Shown piece after piece: positions 11,206-24,600 of a stretch of DNA of 64,000 nucleotides. The notes beneath the pieces are model-generated. The model did not search any database and was not told the origin of the DNA. It saw only the letters and a list, made by a program, of their open reading frames with translations. Position numbers and translations under genes: made by a program. Positions within the stretch are counted from its first letter, which is position 1. Each line of letters begins with the position of its first letter. This stretch comes from Inia geoffrensis (lineage: Eukaryota; Chordata; Mammalia; Artiodactyla; Iniidae). The stretch spans positions 930,001 to 994,000 of the forward strand of contig JAZAQT010000221.1 of NCBI GenBank assembly GCA_036417435.1, written 5' to 3'.

Positions 11206-14200
11206 GAGTTTATTTCTTTGAGCAAGGAGTAGGTCCTGTCTATTACATACTTGGCTTATGGAATGGTTTTTGGGCTAATTTCAATCTCTGGTTTTATGAC
11301 GCACCCCAACTCAACTTTCCCCTTAAAAAAAGCATAAGATTGTTTCCTAAAAGTGAGACTCTGTTGTGTTTTGTAATTCAGTTCATGTGTAGCCAAGTTT
11401 ACATTCCCTTTATTAGTGATAACTTATAAGAATTTTCTTTTTCTGTGTGACTTATTTCACATAGAATCATCGTACTGGAATCCATTCATTTTGCTTCTAC
11501 AGGCCTGATTACATTAATATCACTGTTGAGTGACATTTCATTATACAAAAGAAGCACAAGGTCTTTATCCATTTTTTTCTGTCCAGGATATATAAGTTGT
11601 ACTGTAGTGGACATTGCTGAAAACACAGCAGTCCTAAATATTGGGGTGGCTGTGTCTTCCTCCTTTAAATTTTCCTAAGCTATAGGGCCATAAGTGGAAG
11701 TGCCCTAGGCTCTGTGGCTTTGATTTTTAGATATTTCAGGAAACACCATACACATCTCCACAGTACTCGTTGGCAATTTACATCCCGCCAATCAGCATAA
11801 CCAAGCTCCCTGTACTCCATGGCCAGTCCTGTCTCTCGGGATTTTACACTTTTTTCAGACGACACTTTAAAGCGGTGGGAAGTGAGACTTCATTGTAGTG
11901 CAAATTTCCATTACAGGCTTGTTTGTTGGCCAAAAAGAGGGTATGCGTTTTTTCTGGAATATATTCAGGAAAAAACACATACGCCCTTTTTGGCTAAGTG
12001 TATCATTGTCGAAGTGCTGCCTCTTTTCCTTTACTTTCAGAGCAATTTTAATCTACCACCGGATATCTGTTTTCTGCAATTCTGCCTCGCGTTCAAGTCC
12101 TCTTCACAGCCTTCCTTCAATATATTTTTGGATGATAGGGGTCATGTGTAATTGTGCAGGATTGTGAATTACAGTGTTCAAAAAGCTCCTTTTTTCAACT
12201 AGCTTCCTTGTGAGCTGACTGCAAAACCGAAGAATTGCTTCAGGCCCTAACCTGGTTCTGGCAAGGCACGCTGAGCCTTTGGTGAATTCTTCTCCCTGGT
12301 GGGAAATCAGAGTTCAATGTGCCCGTCCAAACACATAGAGATAGTCCCTCATTGGATCTCCTTATTCCTGGTCATCTTCTACAGAAATTACTAACTGTGA
12401 AACCGTTCATCTGGAGCCGTGTTTATACTCCCGGTGTTAATGATATGTTGTGATGTTTCTTTTTCTGTGTGACTTATTTCACTTAGAAGCATCGTACCTA
12501 CATCCACTCATTATGCTGCTACTGGTCTGTTGCCATTGATTTCGTTGTTGAGTGATATTCCATTGTAGGGATGTACCACAACTTCTATATCCATTTTTCT
12601 CTTTCTGGGCTATTGAAGTTGTACCATAGTCAAGATTCCCGTAAACAGAGCAGCCCCAAGTTTTGGTGTGGCTGTGTCTTTTTCATTTAAATTTTCCGAA
12701 TCTATAGCACCATAAGTGGAAGTGCCCTAGGCTCTCTAGCTTGTTTTCTTCTTTGTTTCAGGAAACACCATCCACTTCTCCAGAGCGGCTGTTGGCAATT
12801 TGCATCCCACCCATCAGCATAACAAGGCTGCCGGTTCTCCCTGGTCTGTCCTGCTCGTCTGGATTTTACACTTTTTTCGGACGACGCTTTTGAGCGGTGG
12901 GAAGTGACACTTCATTGTAGTGTGGATTTCAGTTACAGGCTTGCTTGGTTGGCCAAAAAGGGCGTATGCCTTTTTTCCTGAATATATTCGGAAAAAACGC
13001 ACACGCACTTTTTGGCCAAGTGTGTCATTGTCGAAGTTCTGCCTCTTTTCCTATTTTTTCAGAGCAATTCCTATTTACCGCCTGAAAACATTTTCCTGCA
13101 ATTCTGTCGCGTGTTCAGTTCCTCTTCACAGCCTTACTTCAGGATATTTTTGGATGATAGGGTTCATTTGTTACTCTGCAGGTTTGTGAAGTACAGTGTT
13201 TTTAAGTTTTTTTCTCAACTAGCTTTCTCGTGATCTTACCACAATACAGCAGAATTGCTTCAGGCCCTAATCTGGTTTCGGCATGGCATGCTGTGCCTTT
13301 GGTGAATTTTTCTTTCTGGTTGGAAATCAGAGTTCAATGTGCCCGTTCAAACACAGTTAGTTGCTCATTGGTTCTCCCTGTTCCTGTTAACCTTCAGAAG
13401 AAATTGCGAGCTTTGCCAAACAGGAGGTTAAACATTGTCTCTCATAATGTGGAGAGAGATAGTAAAGCTTATGGAAAGGGGATCCCGAGTAACAGGGGGC
13501 AAAAACTGAGATGAGTGTTAGAAAATTTGCTCGATCACTTGGTTGACCACAATTTGGGTTTCTCATGCATATTTTAACTGAAGGATGAATCCCTTAAACC
13601 TGGAGATTTGAAAGCCATGGAATGGGGACCATGCACTATTCCATCAAAGGGTCTTCATTCGCTCATGAAACCTCAGCAATCCTATCAGCCCCAAGTGTCC
13701 AGCCTTGTATCTCCCCCAGCTGTGTATGTAGAGAGAAATCCAGGTTTCATCACAAGCCCTGAATGAAAGAGTTAAGAATTTCTCTCTATTTCACTGTTTT
13801 TGTGTTTTGTTTTTGCAATTTATTTTTATAATAGGATATAGCTAATTTTCACTGCTGTGTTTGTGCCGCTGTACACACACATGATTCTATTACAGCGACC
13901 TACAAATACATGGGTTTTAAGTTTCTTCGTGGTCAGGTATATTCCTAGGCAGTGAAAACAGGGTGTCAAGTCCATTTCGTTGAGCAAGGTGTAGGTCTTG
14001 TCTAGTATATATTTGGCTTATGGAATGGTATCTGTACTAATTTCAACCTCTGCTCTTATACAGCCTCCCAACTCACCTTTTCCATTAAGCAACCTTAAGT
14101 TTCTTTGGTAAATGTGAGACTATTGTGTTTTGTCATACAGTTCATGTGTAGCCGTGTTTACATTCTGGTATTAGTGATAACTTATGATGTTTCTTTTTCT

Positions 14201-16530
14201 GTGTGACTTATTTCACTTAGAATCATCGTACCTAAACCACTTATTATGCTGCTACGGGCCTGGTGACATTAATTTCATTGCTGAGTAATATTCTATTGTA
14301 CTTAAGTACCACAACTTCTATATCTATTTTTTCTCTTTCTGGGCTATTGAAATTGTACCATAGTCGAGGTTCTTGTAAACAGAGCAGCCCCAAACTTTGG
14401 GGTGGCTGTGTCTTTTTCAGTTGAATTTTCCTAATCTGTAGGACCATAAGTGGAAGTGCCCTCGGTTCTGTAGCTTGGTTTTTTATATGTTTCAGAAAAC
14501 ACCGTATACTTCTCCAGAGTGGCTGTTGGCAATTTACATCCCACCCAACAGCATAAAAAGGCTGCCTGTTCTCCACTTTCTGTCCGGCCTCTCTGGATTT
14601 TACAATTTTTTCAGACAACTCTTTTGAGCATTGGGACGTGAGACTTCATTGTAGTGCGGATTTCCATTGCAGGCTTTCTTGGTTGGCCAAAAAGGGCGTA
14701 TGCATATTTTCCTGAATATAATCAGGAAAAAATGCATATGCTCTTTTTGGCCATGTGCATCACTGTTGAAGTTGTGCCTCTTTCCCTATGCTTTAAATGT
14801 ATTTCCAATCTATCACTTGAAATCGCTTTCCTGCAATTCTCCCTCGCTTTCAAGTCTTCTTCGCATCTTTACTTCTATATATTTCTGGATGATAGCAGTC
14901 ATTTGTAACTCTGCTGTTTTGTGAATTACAGTTCCTCTGAGCTCCTTTTTTCAGCTCCCTTTCTTGTGAGCTGACTGAAAAACTGCAAGATTGCTTCAAT
15001 CCATATTCTTGTTTTCAGGCGACTTGCTGAGCCTTTGGTTAATACTTCTTCCTCATGTGAATTGAGAGTGAAATGTGCCCATCAAAGCCCTTACGGCTAA
15101 TTTTTCATTGTTTCTCCCTCTTCCCATTGATCCTCTGTACTAATTGCAGACTGTGCAAAACAGGAAATTAAAGGCATTGACTATGCAAGTGGTGTGATTG
15201 TTAGTAAAGCGCTGGAAGGTTGATCCTGTGACCCAGTAGAGGAAAAATGAGGTGCGTTTTAGAAACCTTTCCCAATCACATGGTATACCATCTGTTGGGT
15301 TTCTCATGCATGGTTTCGCTGTAAGAAGATTCCCTTAAACCTGGAGTGTTGTGACCCACGGAATGAGTAGCTTTAATTATTGTATTAGAGGTTCGGCATT
15401 TGCTCACCAAAGCTAACCAATCCTCACAGCCCCATGTGTCCAGCCTTATGTCTTATCCAGCTATGGGTTTCTATGTGATCAATCCACTTTGCATCACAGC
15501 CCCTGAATCAATTTTGTACGAGTGTTTCTCTCTTTCTTTGTCTCTGTGTTTTGTTTTTAAATTTTATTTTTATAATGGTGTTTAGCTGATTATCACTGCT
15601 GTGTTTGTGCCACTCTGCACACACTTGAGTCCCTTATGGAGATATATCAATATATAGGTTTTAAGATTCCTACTACTCACATATATTCCTCTGTGGTGAA
15701 TAGGGTGTGTTGAGGCCAGTTCATTGAGCAAGGTGTAGATCTTGTCTATTACGTATTTGGTTTATTGAATGGTATCTGTGTTCATTTCAAACTCTGATTT
15801 TATGCATCACCCCACCTCACCTTTCCCCTTAAGCTGGCATAAGTGTGTTTTCTAAATGTGAGACACTCTTGTTTTGTAATTCAGTTGTTGTGCAGTCATA
15901 TTTACATTCCCTCTATGAGTGATATCTTATGATATGTTTCTTTTTCTGTGTGACTTAAGTCAAGCAGTATCGTCGAAACTCGATCCACTCTTTATGCTTC
16001 TACTAGCCTTATTACATTGATTTCATAGTGAAGAGATATTCCATTGTGCGTAAGTACCACACCTTCCTTATCCATTGTTCTCTTTCCTGGGGTATTTAAG
16101 GTGTACTGAAGTCGAGGTTCTTGTAAACAGAGCAGCCCTAAACTTTGCTGTGCCTGTGTCTTTTTGATTTTTAGACTTCCCTAGATATGCTCCTGTGATT
16201 GCAAGTGCCCTATGCTCTGTAGCTCTGCTTTTTAGATGATTTACAAACCAGGATACACTTCTCCAGAGTGCCTCTTCTCAGTTTACACACAGCCCATCAG
16301 TGTATAAAGGCTGCCTGTTCTCCATGGCCTGTCCTGCATTTCTGCGTTTTACAATTTTTTCAGATGGCCCTTTTGACCGGTGGGAAATGAGACTTCTTTG
16401 GTGTGCAGATTTGCATTGCTTGCTTTCTTGGTTGCCCATAAAGTGCATATGCGTGTTTTCCTGAATATATTCAGGAGAAGATGCATACGCCCTTTTTGGC
16501 CAACTGCACCATTTTAGAAATCCTGCCGCC
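11206..16530. repeat. Degenerate common cetacean satellite block, composite copy 2
   Basis: Copy of 803-6127, with palindromes starting near 11,928, 12,951, 14,685 and 16,434 and the same deletion of about 0.71 kb in the first monomer. Its second palindrome is closer to symmetric (gcacacgcactttttggcc) than that of copy 1, which carries two private changes there. Confidence 0.92.
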
Positions 16531-16643
16531 TTGGGATGTAGGCAGAGTGCGAACTTTAGATGATTGATGCCGTCAGGGTGAGAAGCACTCACCAACGGCT
16601 TCCCTTAGGTTACATTTTAACTGTCATTGATAGATGATGTCAA

Positions 16644-16833
16644 TAAATATATCTATGCTTTTTCAGATTTTTTCCCCTTACACGTTATTGCAAAATATTG
16701 AGTGTAGTTCCCTATGCTATATAGTAGTTCCTTGTTGATGATCTACTTTATACATAACAGTGTGTATGTGTTAATCCCAAACTGTTAATTTATCCCTCCT
16801 CCCACTTTCCCCTTTGGTAATAATAAATTATAA
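16644..16833 (-). mobile_element. Second antisense L1 3'-UTR fragment, composite copy 2
   Basis: Same fragment as 6241-6430, in the same place relative to the satellite end. Confidence 0.7.
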
Positions 16834-18202
16834 GATTTTATACTTCTCAGAAATGGGGGAGCTGAAACAGAGGTATAATTTTCAATGGAAAAGCATTTAA
16901 AACAAGATTGAAGCTTTAACCAAGATTATTAGATGTGCATCCTTGGAAAGAAATCACTTCATTTCTCTAATATTGACCTGACAAATAAGACAAATCTTTT
17001 CACTGAACTTGCTTATAATAGAATGATGGAAATATAAAATGGAAGTGTTAGAAACATCTTATTTTACCCGAGCCTTATACACTGTTCTATGTTAATTACA
17101 GTTTGGCTCACACATCTGTTTATTGAAGTTACAATGTTATCAATTTCTGTTACTGATCCTCCACAATGGACCCCAACAAGTATCCCCCTGCCCAGTGTCA
17201 TTGGAGCCAACAGATCGAGACTGAGTTTGGTTCAGAAGCAAAGGAAACTATATTTTGATCAGAGAATGGAGAAGTGAGAGAATGCGCTACCCCACAGGCT
17301 GTGTGTTGGCCTGCTGTGTACAGGTCCTGTCAGAGTCAGTGGGAGGGAGGGGGCGGAGCTCTCAGAGGCCGGGTTGGATGCAGCTCAGGCTCTATATCTT
17401 TGAGCCTGCACTGGGCCCCAGGAGCTGAAGTGTCGACCCAGCCATTCTGCAGTAGGAAATCTGGTCTAAAGTGCCGGGTGTGGCAGCTCTGCATGCGGGA
17501 ACCTAGGAGCACTTGAAATTAGGCAAATCACAAAGGGTAACAAAGGTTAGGCTTTATTTTATTGCCCAGATTCTATTTTTATGTCCCAAGGATTTTTAAT
17601 GGGCTTTGCTGGTGACAAAGCCCTCCTCTGCCTTTTGTCCCGTTCCTCATTCTTGGAGTGCTGAGTGTGCAGACCCCTCTTCTGTAACTGCTGAGTGCTG
17701 AGTTGGGAGCCCTCATACCCGGGGGTGAGAGTCAGAACTTCTCCCCAGCAGCCTCCAGGTGAGATTCATTGTCCCCAGAGCTGCTGCCTCCCTGCTCGTC
17801 CACCTGAGTACCAGCATTGGAAGTGTTATAGATTCTAATGACCTTTAAGGGTACAGGAAAGGGATGTGCAGAGACAATGTGGAGGCAGGTTTTACCCCAC
17901 CGCACATTTGTTAGGCCACCTTAGGCTGACCGTTTCTGCCAGCCTAGATGCTCTGACCAGCAGTCTTTGTTTTCTTCAATTAGGCCCCTGAATTAATGTA
18001 AAAACAGTACCAGGTGTCAGAGCCTTGCCTGCTCAACTCCCAGTCAGTCCAGGGTCAGTGGTGATGCAACACCATGATGGACACTGAGTCAACAGCCTTT
18101 TGAGGTAGCCAGGACTGCAGCTGGTCTTATTGGCCACCACCACCACGGTGGCTGTAGGCTTTTCTATGGTGACAATGTGATATATGGTTCCCCTGCCAAG
18201 CT
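16834..18202. other. Unidentified DNA, composite copy 2
   Basis: Copy of 6431-7799. Nothing recognised. About five substitutions from copy 1 were seen here, several of them shared with copy 3. Confidence 0.5.
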
Positions 18203-19448
18203 TATTAGCTCCCCTCTGGGTGCAGTAAGCCCTGAAAGCAGTAGTCTACTCTTTTTTGACACACTCTTGTTGTTTTCTGAGAGAAACTCCAGGTAAAGTG
18301 ATGGTTACACGAGTTGCCATGGGGCCCCGTTGCCCCCAGTTGTCTTTCTGGAGGTTGGAGTTGGAGGGTCTCCTCACTCGAGGTCAGTGTGCCCATGGAG
18401 CGAACCCTGCAACCTCAGGGCATGTTTGGTGGTTAGGATCAACACATGGGGTCCTTTTCCCTTAGGAGGGAGGTGGCCTTTCAGGCTGCTGATTTCCAGG
18501 TTTTTAGATACTGCCAGTATCCTGGCCAGATGTGGTGGTGGACCAAGCCCCTTGGTGACCGTAGTTTATCCTACCTGGTTAGCATTCTTGCGTTGTTCCT
18601 TTTCAAGTGGTCCCGGTTTTTGCACTAATACTCCAATGGCAATTCACCTTTCACCAGGAATGTAAAGGTCAAAGGGTTTAGCTAAATTAGGGAGTTCCAG
18701 GTCAAGGGTCTGAATTGACCGCTCTTTCCATTCTTGAAAGACCACTTCTGGATTCTATTCAAAAGGATCATCATCTTTTCCTTTCAGTGTTTCATATAGA
18801 GGCCCAGCTATTAGACTGTAGTTCGGGATCCAGATGCAGCAAACCCCAGCCTCCCCAGGAACTCCTAAGCTGTCTTCTACTTTTAGAAGGGCTAAGGCTG
18901 CAAATGGTTTCTTCCCTTTCCTGGGATGGGCTTCTCAGACCTTCTGTGAGAACGAAGCCCAGGCAGGTCACCTTAGTGTGTGATATTTGAGCTTTTTCTT
19001 GGACAACTTCTATCCTATATTGGCTTGGTAGTTCAGAGGCCTCCTTAGTAGAGCTGGCGATTAGATTGGTGTCTGCATATTGAAGGAGGGTTTCCTTTTC
19101 CAGAGGTAGAACTTTTAGGTCTTTAGCTAAGCTTTCCCAAAGATGGTGTGGGAATTTTTATACCCTTGAGGCGAGGCGGCCCAGCAGTATTATTTTTGTT
19201 GTATGTTGAGTCCTGCCAGTCACGAGGCAAAATTTCTTGTGACTCTGGGACTAATGGAATGCAAAAGAAGGCATCATTGAAGTCTAATACAGAACACCAT
19301 GTCCTGGTGGTTGGTAGAATGACTAGCAGTGTGTAGGAATTAGGAACTACTAGAGGTATACCCTCGGTGGCATAACTGACTGTCCTGACATCCTTTACCA
19401 GGTCCCCAGCGGCCCATTTGTCTCTCGTGGTCAGGCAATTACCAGGAT
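18203..19448 (-). pseudogene. Decayed ERV pol fragment, composite copy 2
   Basis: Copy of 7800-9045, with the same broken active-site motif, the same frameshift and the same in-frame stop. The damage therefore predates amplification of the unit, and the copies carry no independent information about function. Confidence 0.75.
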
Positions 19449-20729
19449 ATGGAGCTCACCTGGGCAGGTACCTCACCCCCACCCCAGCTCATTGGGCTCT
19501 CCTGGTCAAGCCCCTCCCAGGATACAGATCTACCCTTGCAGGTACCGTGGCAGGGCTGGGCAAAGAGGAACCGTGCACATAGCCCTCATTGCAGAGCAAC
19601 CTCAGCTCACCTGTCTCTCAGAGCTGACACAGAGCACCTCAGAGCAGGACTTGAACTAACAAACAGCAGCTCCGACATGTCTGTGACCCTGGGCATCACT
19701 CTGCAGGGCCTCCCTCTGCCTGGTCTTCCAGACACTTCCACTGCACCCAGGGCACCAAGCCGCTGCCTCCAGCCACCACTCACCCCTCCTCTCCCTGACA
19801 TCTGTGTCCCTCTCATTAGGAGACGATTTTCTTGAAGCTGTCTCCCACTCATGGGCCAGATAAAATGATTCGAAAACAAGCCAGAGCTGCAGCCCCTTGT
19901 GTATCCGGACTTTCAAGAAACTACACCTGTTGCTTGGAGATCGCCCGTTCAGCAAGGTAAATTTTCTGCAACTGTGAGCCCCTGAGTAGTGAGGATTGGC
20001 TGACCTGTGCAGCCTGACCAATCGGGCCAGCCCTCCCCAGGTGTGCATGTTTTGAGGTCAATATAAACACCGCACCAGGCAGCAAGAGCTCCTGCAGCTC
20101 TGCCTGACACCATATTCTCTGTCCTGTCATTAGTCTCGGGGCTGGGCTGGTGGGAGGGATTGAGAAGTCACGGCTTTGTGAGAGGCCTAGTGTGAGTTGG
20201 GCTCTGCTGGACTTTCTGCAGCAGTTTCCAGGCTGCCACCTGCTAAAGAAGAAGATCTGTCACCTATAACTGCTGCTGGAGTTTCTCCCTGGGCAGAGGT
20301 GAGGGAGCAAAAAAAGCAGTGGGGGCGGGACAGGAGGGGTTTCTCAGGCAGGGAAATGGAAGGCTTCCAGAAGATCACCCAGGGCCAGGACCATCCTGGC
20401 TGGCCTGCAGGCACCAAGTCGGCCGGCATGCTGTCGCTTGTTTGGCTCCACGGCCCTTCCTCTAGGCTTTCAAGTCCTTGCACATATTCAGGTGTTTTAC
20501 CTGGGAAGGGTGGGAACAGTTCAGCAGCAGCTGGACTGGGCCTCAGCTCACGTTTACTCACAGAGGTCTCGGCACAGTCCCCCAGCTTTACAATGAGGAC
20601 ACTTGTTGCGTGGGGGCTGCTGGTTGAATGGGAGATGATTCCCCTCACTGACCAACTTCAGAATTGTTTACAACTGGAGCAAGTGTCCTGATACGGTTTT
20701 CCTCTGTGTAACTGGTGGGTTCTGTTTAG
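19449..20729. other. GC-rich stretch with LTR-like promoter, composite copy 2
   Basis: Copy of 9046-10326. The CCAAT and TATA-like boxes are retained at about 20,018 and 20,062. The substitutions separating this copy from copy 1 cluster from about 19,780 onward, including a three-base change (gaaactacacc for gagcctacacc) near 19,917. Confidence 0.45.
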
Positions 20730-20750
20730 TTTTTTTTTTTTTTTTTTTTT
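20730..20750 (-). repeat. Poly-T tract (21 T)
   Basis: Equivalent of 10327-10345, two bases longer. It is followed by ctttactttgggttttagg, where copy 1 has ctttattttgggttctagg. Confidence 0.6.
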
Positions 20751-20867
20751 CTTTACTTTGGGTTTTAGGTAGATTTTATTCCTCTTTTTTGTATTTACAG
20801 ATATAAGCATGGAAATAATGTATTCATATAAATGCACGTATGTGAAGGGAAGAACCTTTTTTTCTGT

Positions 20868-21608
20868 TTTAATTGTTTTTTAAATTTTGAAATATATTTT
20901 AGTTTTTTATACAGCAGGTTTTTATTGGTTATCTATTTTACACTTGGTTATCTATTTATCTATTGGTTATCTATTTTATACATATAAATGCCAATCTGAA
21001 TCTCTCAACTCCTCCCACCACCTAACCCCCACAGCTTTCCCCACTTGATGTCCATATGTTTTTTTCTCTACATCTGTTGCTCTATTTCTGCCTTGCAAAC
21101 TGGTTCATCTGCACAATTTTTCTAGGTTCCACATATATGAATTCATATACAATATTTGTTTTTCTCTTTCTGACATACTTCACTCTCTATGACAGTCTCT
21201 AGATCCATTGACATCTCTACAAATGATCCAACTTCATTCATTCTTATGGCTGAGTAATATTCCATTTTATATATGTATCATCTCTTTATGCATTCATGTG
21301 TCTGTGGACATTTAGGTTGCTTCCATTACCTGGCTATTATAGTGATGCAATGAACTTTGTGGTGAAAACCTCCTCTTTATTTTTGTTTTTTTTCTGGATA
21401 TATGCCCAGGAGTGAGATGGCTGGATCATATGGTAATTTATGGTTAGTTTTTAAGGAACCTCCATGCTGTTCTCTATTGTAACTGTATCAATTTACATTC
21501 CCAACAATAGTGGAAGAGGTTTCCTTTTCTCCACACCATTCGAGCCTTTGTTGTTTGCAGAATTTCTGATAATGCCCATTCTAACAGGTGTGAGGTGATA
21601 CTTCATTG
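20868..21608 (-). mobile_element. Antisense LINE-1 3' end, composite copy 3
   Basis: Same truncated antisense L1 as at 60-800, with an identical junction to the satellite. Confidence 0.85.
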
Positions 21609-21610
21609 TT

Positions 21611-24600
21611 GAGTTTATTTCTTTGAGCAAGGAGTAGGTCCTGTCTATTACATACTTGGCTTATGGAATGGTTTTTGGGCTAATTTCAATCTCTGGTTTT
21701 ATGACGCACCCCAACTCAACTTTCCCCTTAAAAAAAGCATAAGATTGTTTCCTAAAAGTGAGACTCTGTTGTGTTTTGTAATTCAGTTCATGTGTAGCCA
21801 AGTTTACATTCCCTTTATTAGTGATAACTTATAAGAATTTTCTTTTTCTGTGTGACTTATTTCACATAGAATCATCATACTGGAATCCATTCATTTTGCC
21901 TCTACAGGCCTGATTACATTAATATCACTGTTGAGTGACATTTCATTATACAAAAGAAGCACAAGGTCTTTATCCATTTTTTTCTGTCCAGGATATATAA
22001 GTTGTACTGTAGTGGACATTGCTGAAAACACAGCAGTCCTAAATATTGGGGTGGCTGTGTCTTCCTCCTTTAAATTTTCCTAAGCTATAGGGCCATAAGT
22101 GGAAGTGCCCTAGGCTCTGTGGCTTTGATTTTTAGATGTTTCAGGAAACACCATACACATCTCCACAGTACTCGTTGGCAATTTACATCCCGCCAATCAG
22201 CATAACCAAGCTCCCTGTACTCCATGGCCAGTCCTGTCTCTCGGGATTTTACACTTTTTTCAGACGACACTTTAAAGCGGTGGGAAGTGAGACTTCATTG
22301 TAGTGCAAATTTCCATTACAGGCTTGTTTGTTGGCCAAAAAGAGGGTATGCGTTTTTTCTGGAATATATTCAGGAAAAAACACATACGCCCTTTTTGGCT
22401 AAGTGTATCATTGTCGAAGTGCTGCCTCTTTTCCTTTACTTTCAGAGCAATTTTAATCTACCACCGGATATCTGTTTTCTGCAATTCTGCCTCGCGTTCA
22501 AGTCCTCTTCACAGCCTTCCTTCAATATATTTTTGGATGATAGGGGTCATGTGTAATTGTGCAGGATTGTGAATTACAGTGTTCAAAAAGCTCCTTTTTT
22601 CAACTAGCTTCCTTGTGAGCTGACTGCAAAACCGAAGAATTGCTTCAGGCCCTAACCTGGTTCTGGCAAGGCACGCTGAGCCTTTGGTGAATTCTTCTCC
22701 CTGGTGGGAAATCAGAGTTCAATGTGCCCGTCCAAACACATAGAGATAGTCCCTCATTGGATCTCCTTATTCCTGGTCATCTTCTACAGAAATTACTAAC
22801 TGTGAAACCGTTCATCTGGAGCCGTGTTTATACTCCCGGTGTTAATGATATGTTGTGATGTTTCTTTTTCTGTGTGACTTATTTCACTTAGAAGCATTGT
22901 ACCTACATCCACTCATTATGCTGCTACTGGTCTGTTGCCATTGATTTCGTTGTTGAGTGATATTCCATTGTAGGGATGTACCACAACTTCTATATCCATT
23001 TTTCTCTTTCTGGGCTATTGAAGTTGTACCATAGTCAAGATTCCCGTAAACAGAGCAGCCCCAAGTTTTGGTGTGGCTGTGTCTTTTTCATTTAAATTTT
23101 CCGAATCTATAGCACCATAAGTGGAAGTGCCCTAGGCTCTCTAGCTTGTTTTCTTCTTTGTTTCAGGAAACACCATCCACTTCTCCAGAGCGGCTGTTGG
23201 CAATTTGCATCCCACCCATCAGCATAACAAGGCTGCCGGTTCTCCCTGGTCTGTCCTGCTCGTCTGGATTTTACACTTTTTTCGGACGACGCTTTTGAGC
23301 GGTGGGAAGTGACACTTCATTGTAGTGTGGATTTCAGTTACAGGCTTGCTTGGTTGGCCAAAAAGGGCGTATGCCTTTTTTCCTGAATATATTCGGAAAA
23401 AACGCACACGCACTTTTTGGCCAAGTGTGTCATTGTCGAAGTTCTGCCTCTTTTCCTATTTTTTCAGAGCAATTCCTATTTACCGCCTGAAAACATTTTC
23501 CTGCAATTCTGTCGCGTGTTCAGTTCCTCTTCACAGCCTTACTTCAGGATATTTTTGGATGATAGGGTTCATTTGTTACTCTGCAGGTTTGTGAAGTACA
23601 GTGTTTTTAAGTTTTTTTCTCAACTAGCTTTCTCGTGATCTTACCACAATACAGCAGAATTGCTTCAGGCCCTAATCTGGTTTCGGCATGGCATGCTGTG
23701 CCTTTGGTGAATTTTTCTTTCTGGTTGGAAATCAGAGTTCAATGTGCCCGTTCAAACACAGTTAGTTGCTCATTGGTTCTCCCTGTTCCTGTTAACCTTC
23801 AGAAGAAATTGCGAGCTTTGCCAAACAGGAGGTTAAACATTGTCTCTCATAATGTGGAGAGAGATAGTAAAGCTTATGGAAAGGGGATCCCGAGTAACAG
23901 GGGGCAAAAACTGAGATGAGTGTTAGAAAATTTGCTCGATCACTTGGTTGACCACAATTTGGGTTTCTCATGCATATTTTAACTGAAGGATGAATCCCTT
24001 AAACCTGGAGATTTGAAAGCCATGGAATGGGGACCATGCACTATTCCATCAAAGGGTCTTCATTCGCTCATGAAACCTCAGCAATCCTATCAGCCCCAAG
24101 TGTCCAGCCTTGTATCTCCCCCAGCTGTGTATGTAGAGAGAAATCCAGGTTTCATCACAAGCCCTGAATGAAAGAGTTAAGAATTTCTCTCTATTTCACT
24201 GTTTTTGTGTTTTGTTTTTGCAATTTATTTTTATAATAGGATATAGCTAATTTTCACTGCTGTGTTTGTGCCGCTGTACACACACATGATTCTATTACAG
24301 CGACCTACAAATACATGGGTTTTAAGTTTCTTCGTGGTCAGGTATATTCCTAGGCAGTGAAAACAGGGTGTCAAGTCCATTTCGTTGAGCAAGGTGTAGG
24401 TCTTGTCTAGTATATATTTGGCTTATGGAATGGTATCTGTACTAATTTCAACCTCTGCTCTTATACAGCCTCCCAACTCACCTTTTCCATTAAGCAACCT
24501 TAAGTTTCTTTGGTAAATGTGAGACTATTGTGTTTTGTCATACAGTTCATGTGTAGCCGTGTTTACATTCTGGTATTAGTGATAACTTATGATGTTTCTT

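Larger units (their letters stand above)
10404..20808. repeat. Composite 10.4-kb tandem unit, copy 2
   Basis: Second copy, colinear with copy 1 throughout at an offset of 10,403. By eye it has about 7 substitutions in the first 6 kb and about 5 in the next 3 kb, then about 20 in the last 1 kb (about 19,780-20,770). Private changes include agatatttc instead of agatgtttc near 11,730. Confidence 0.95.
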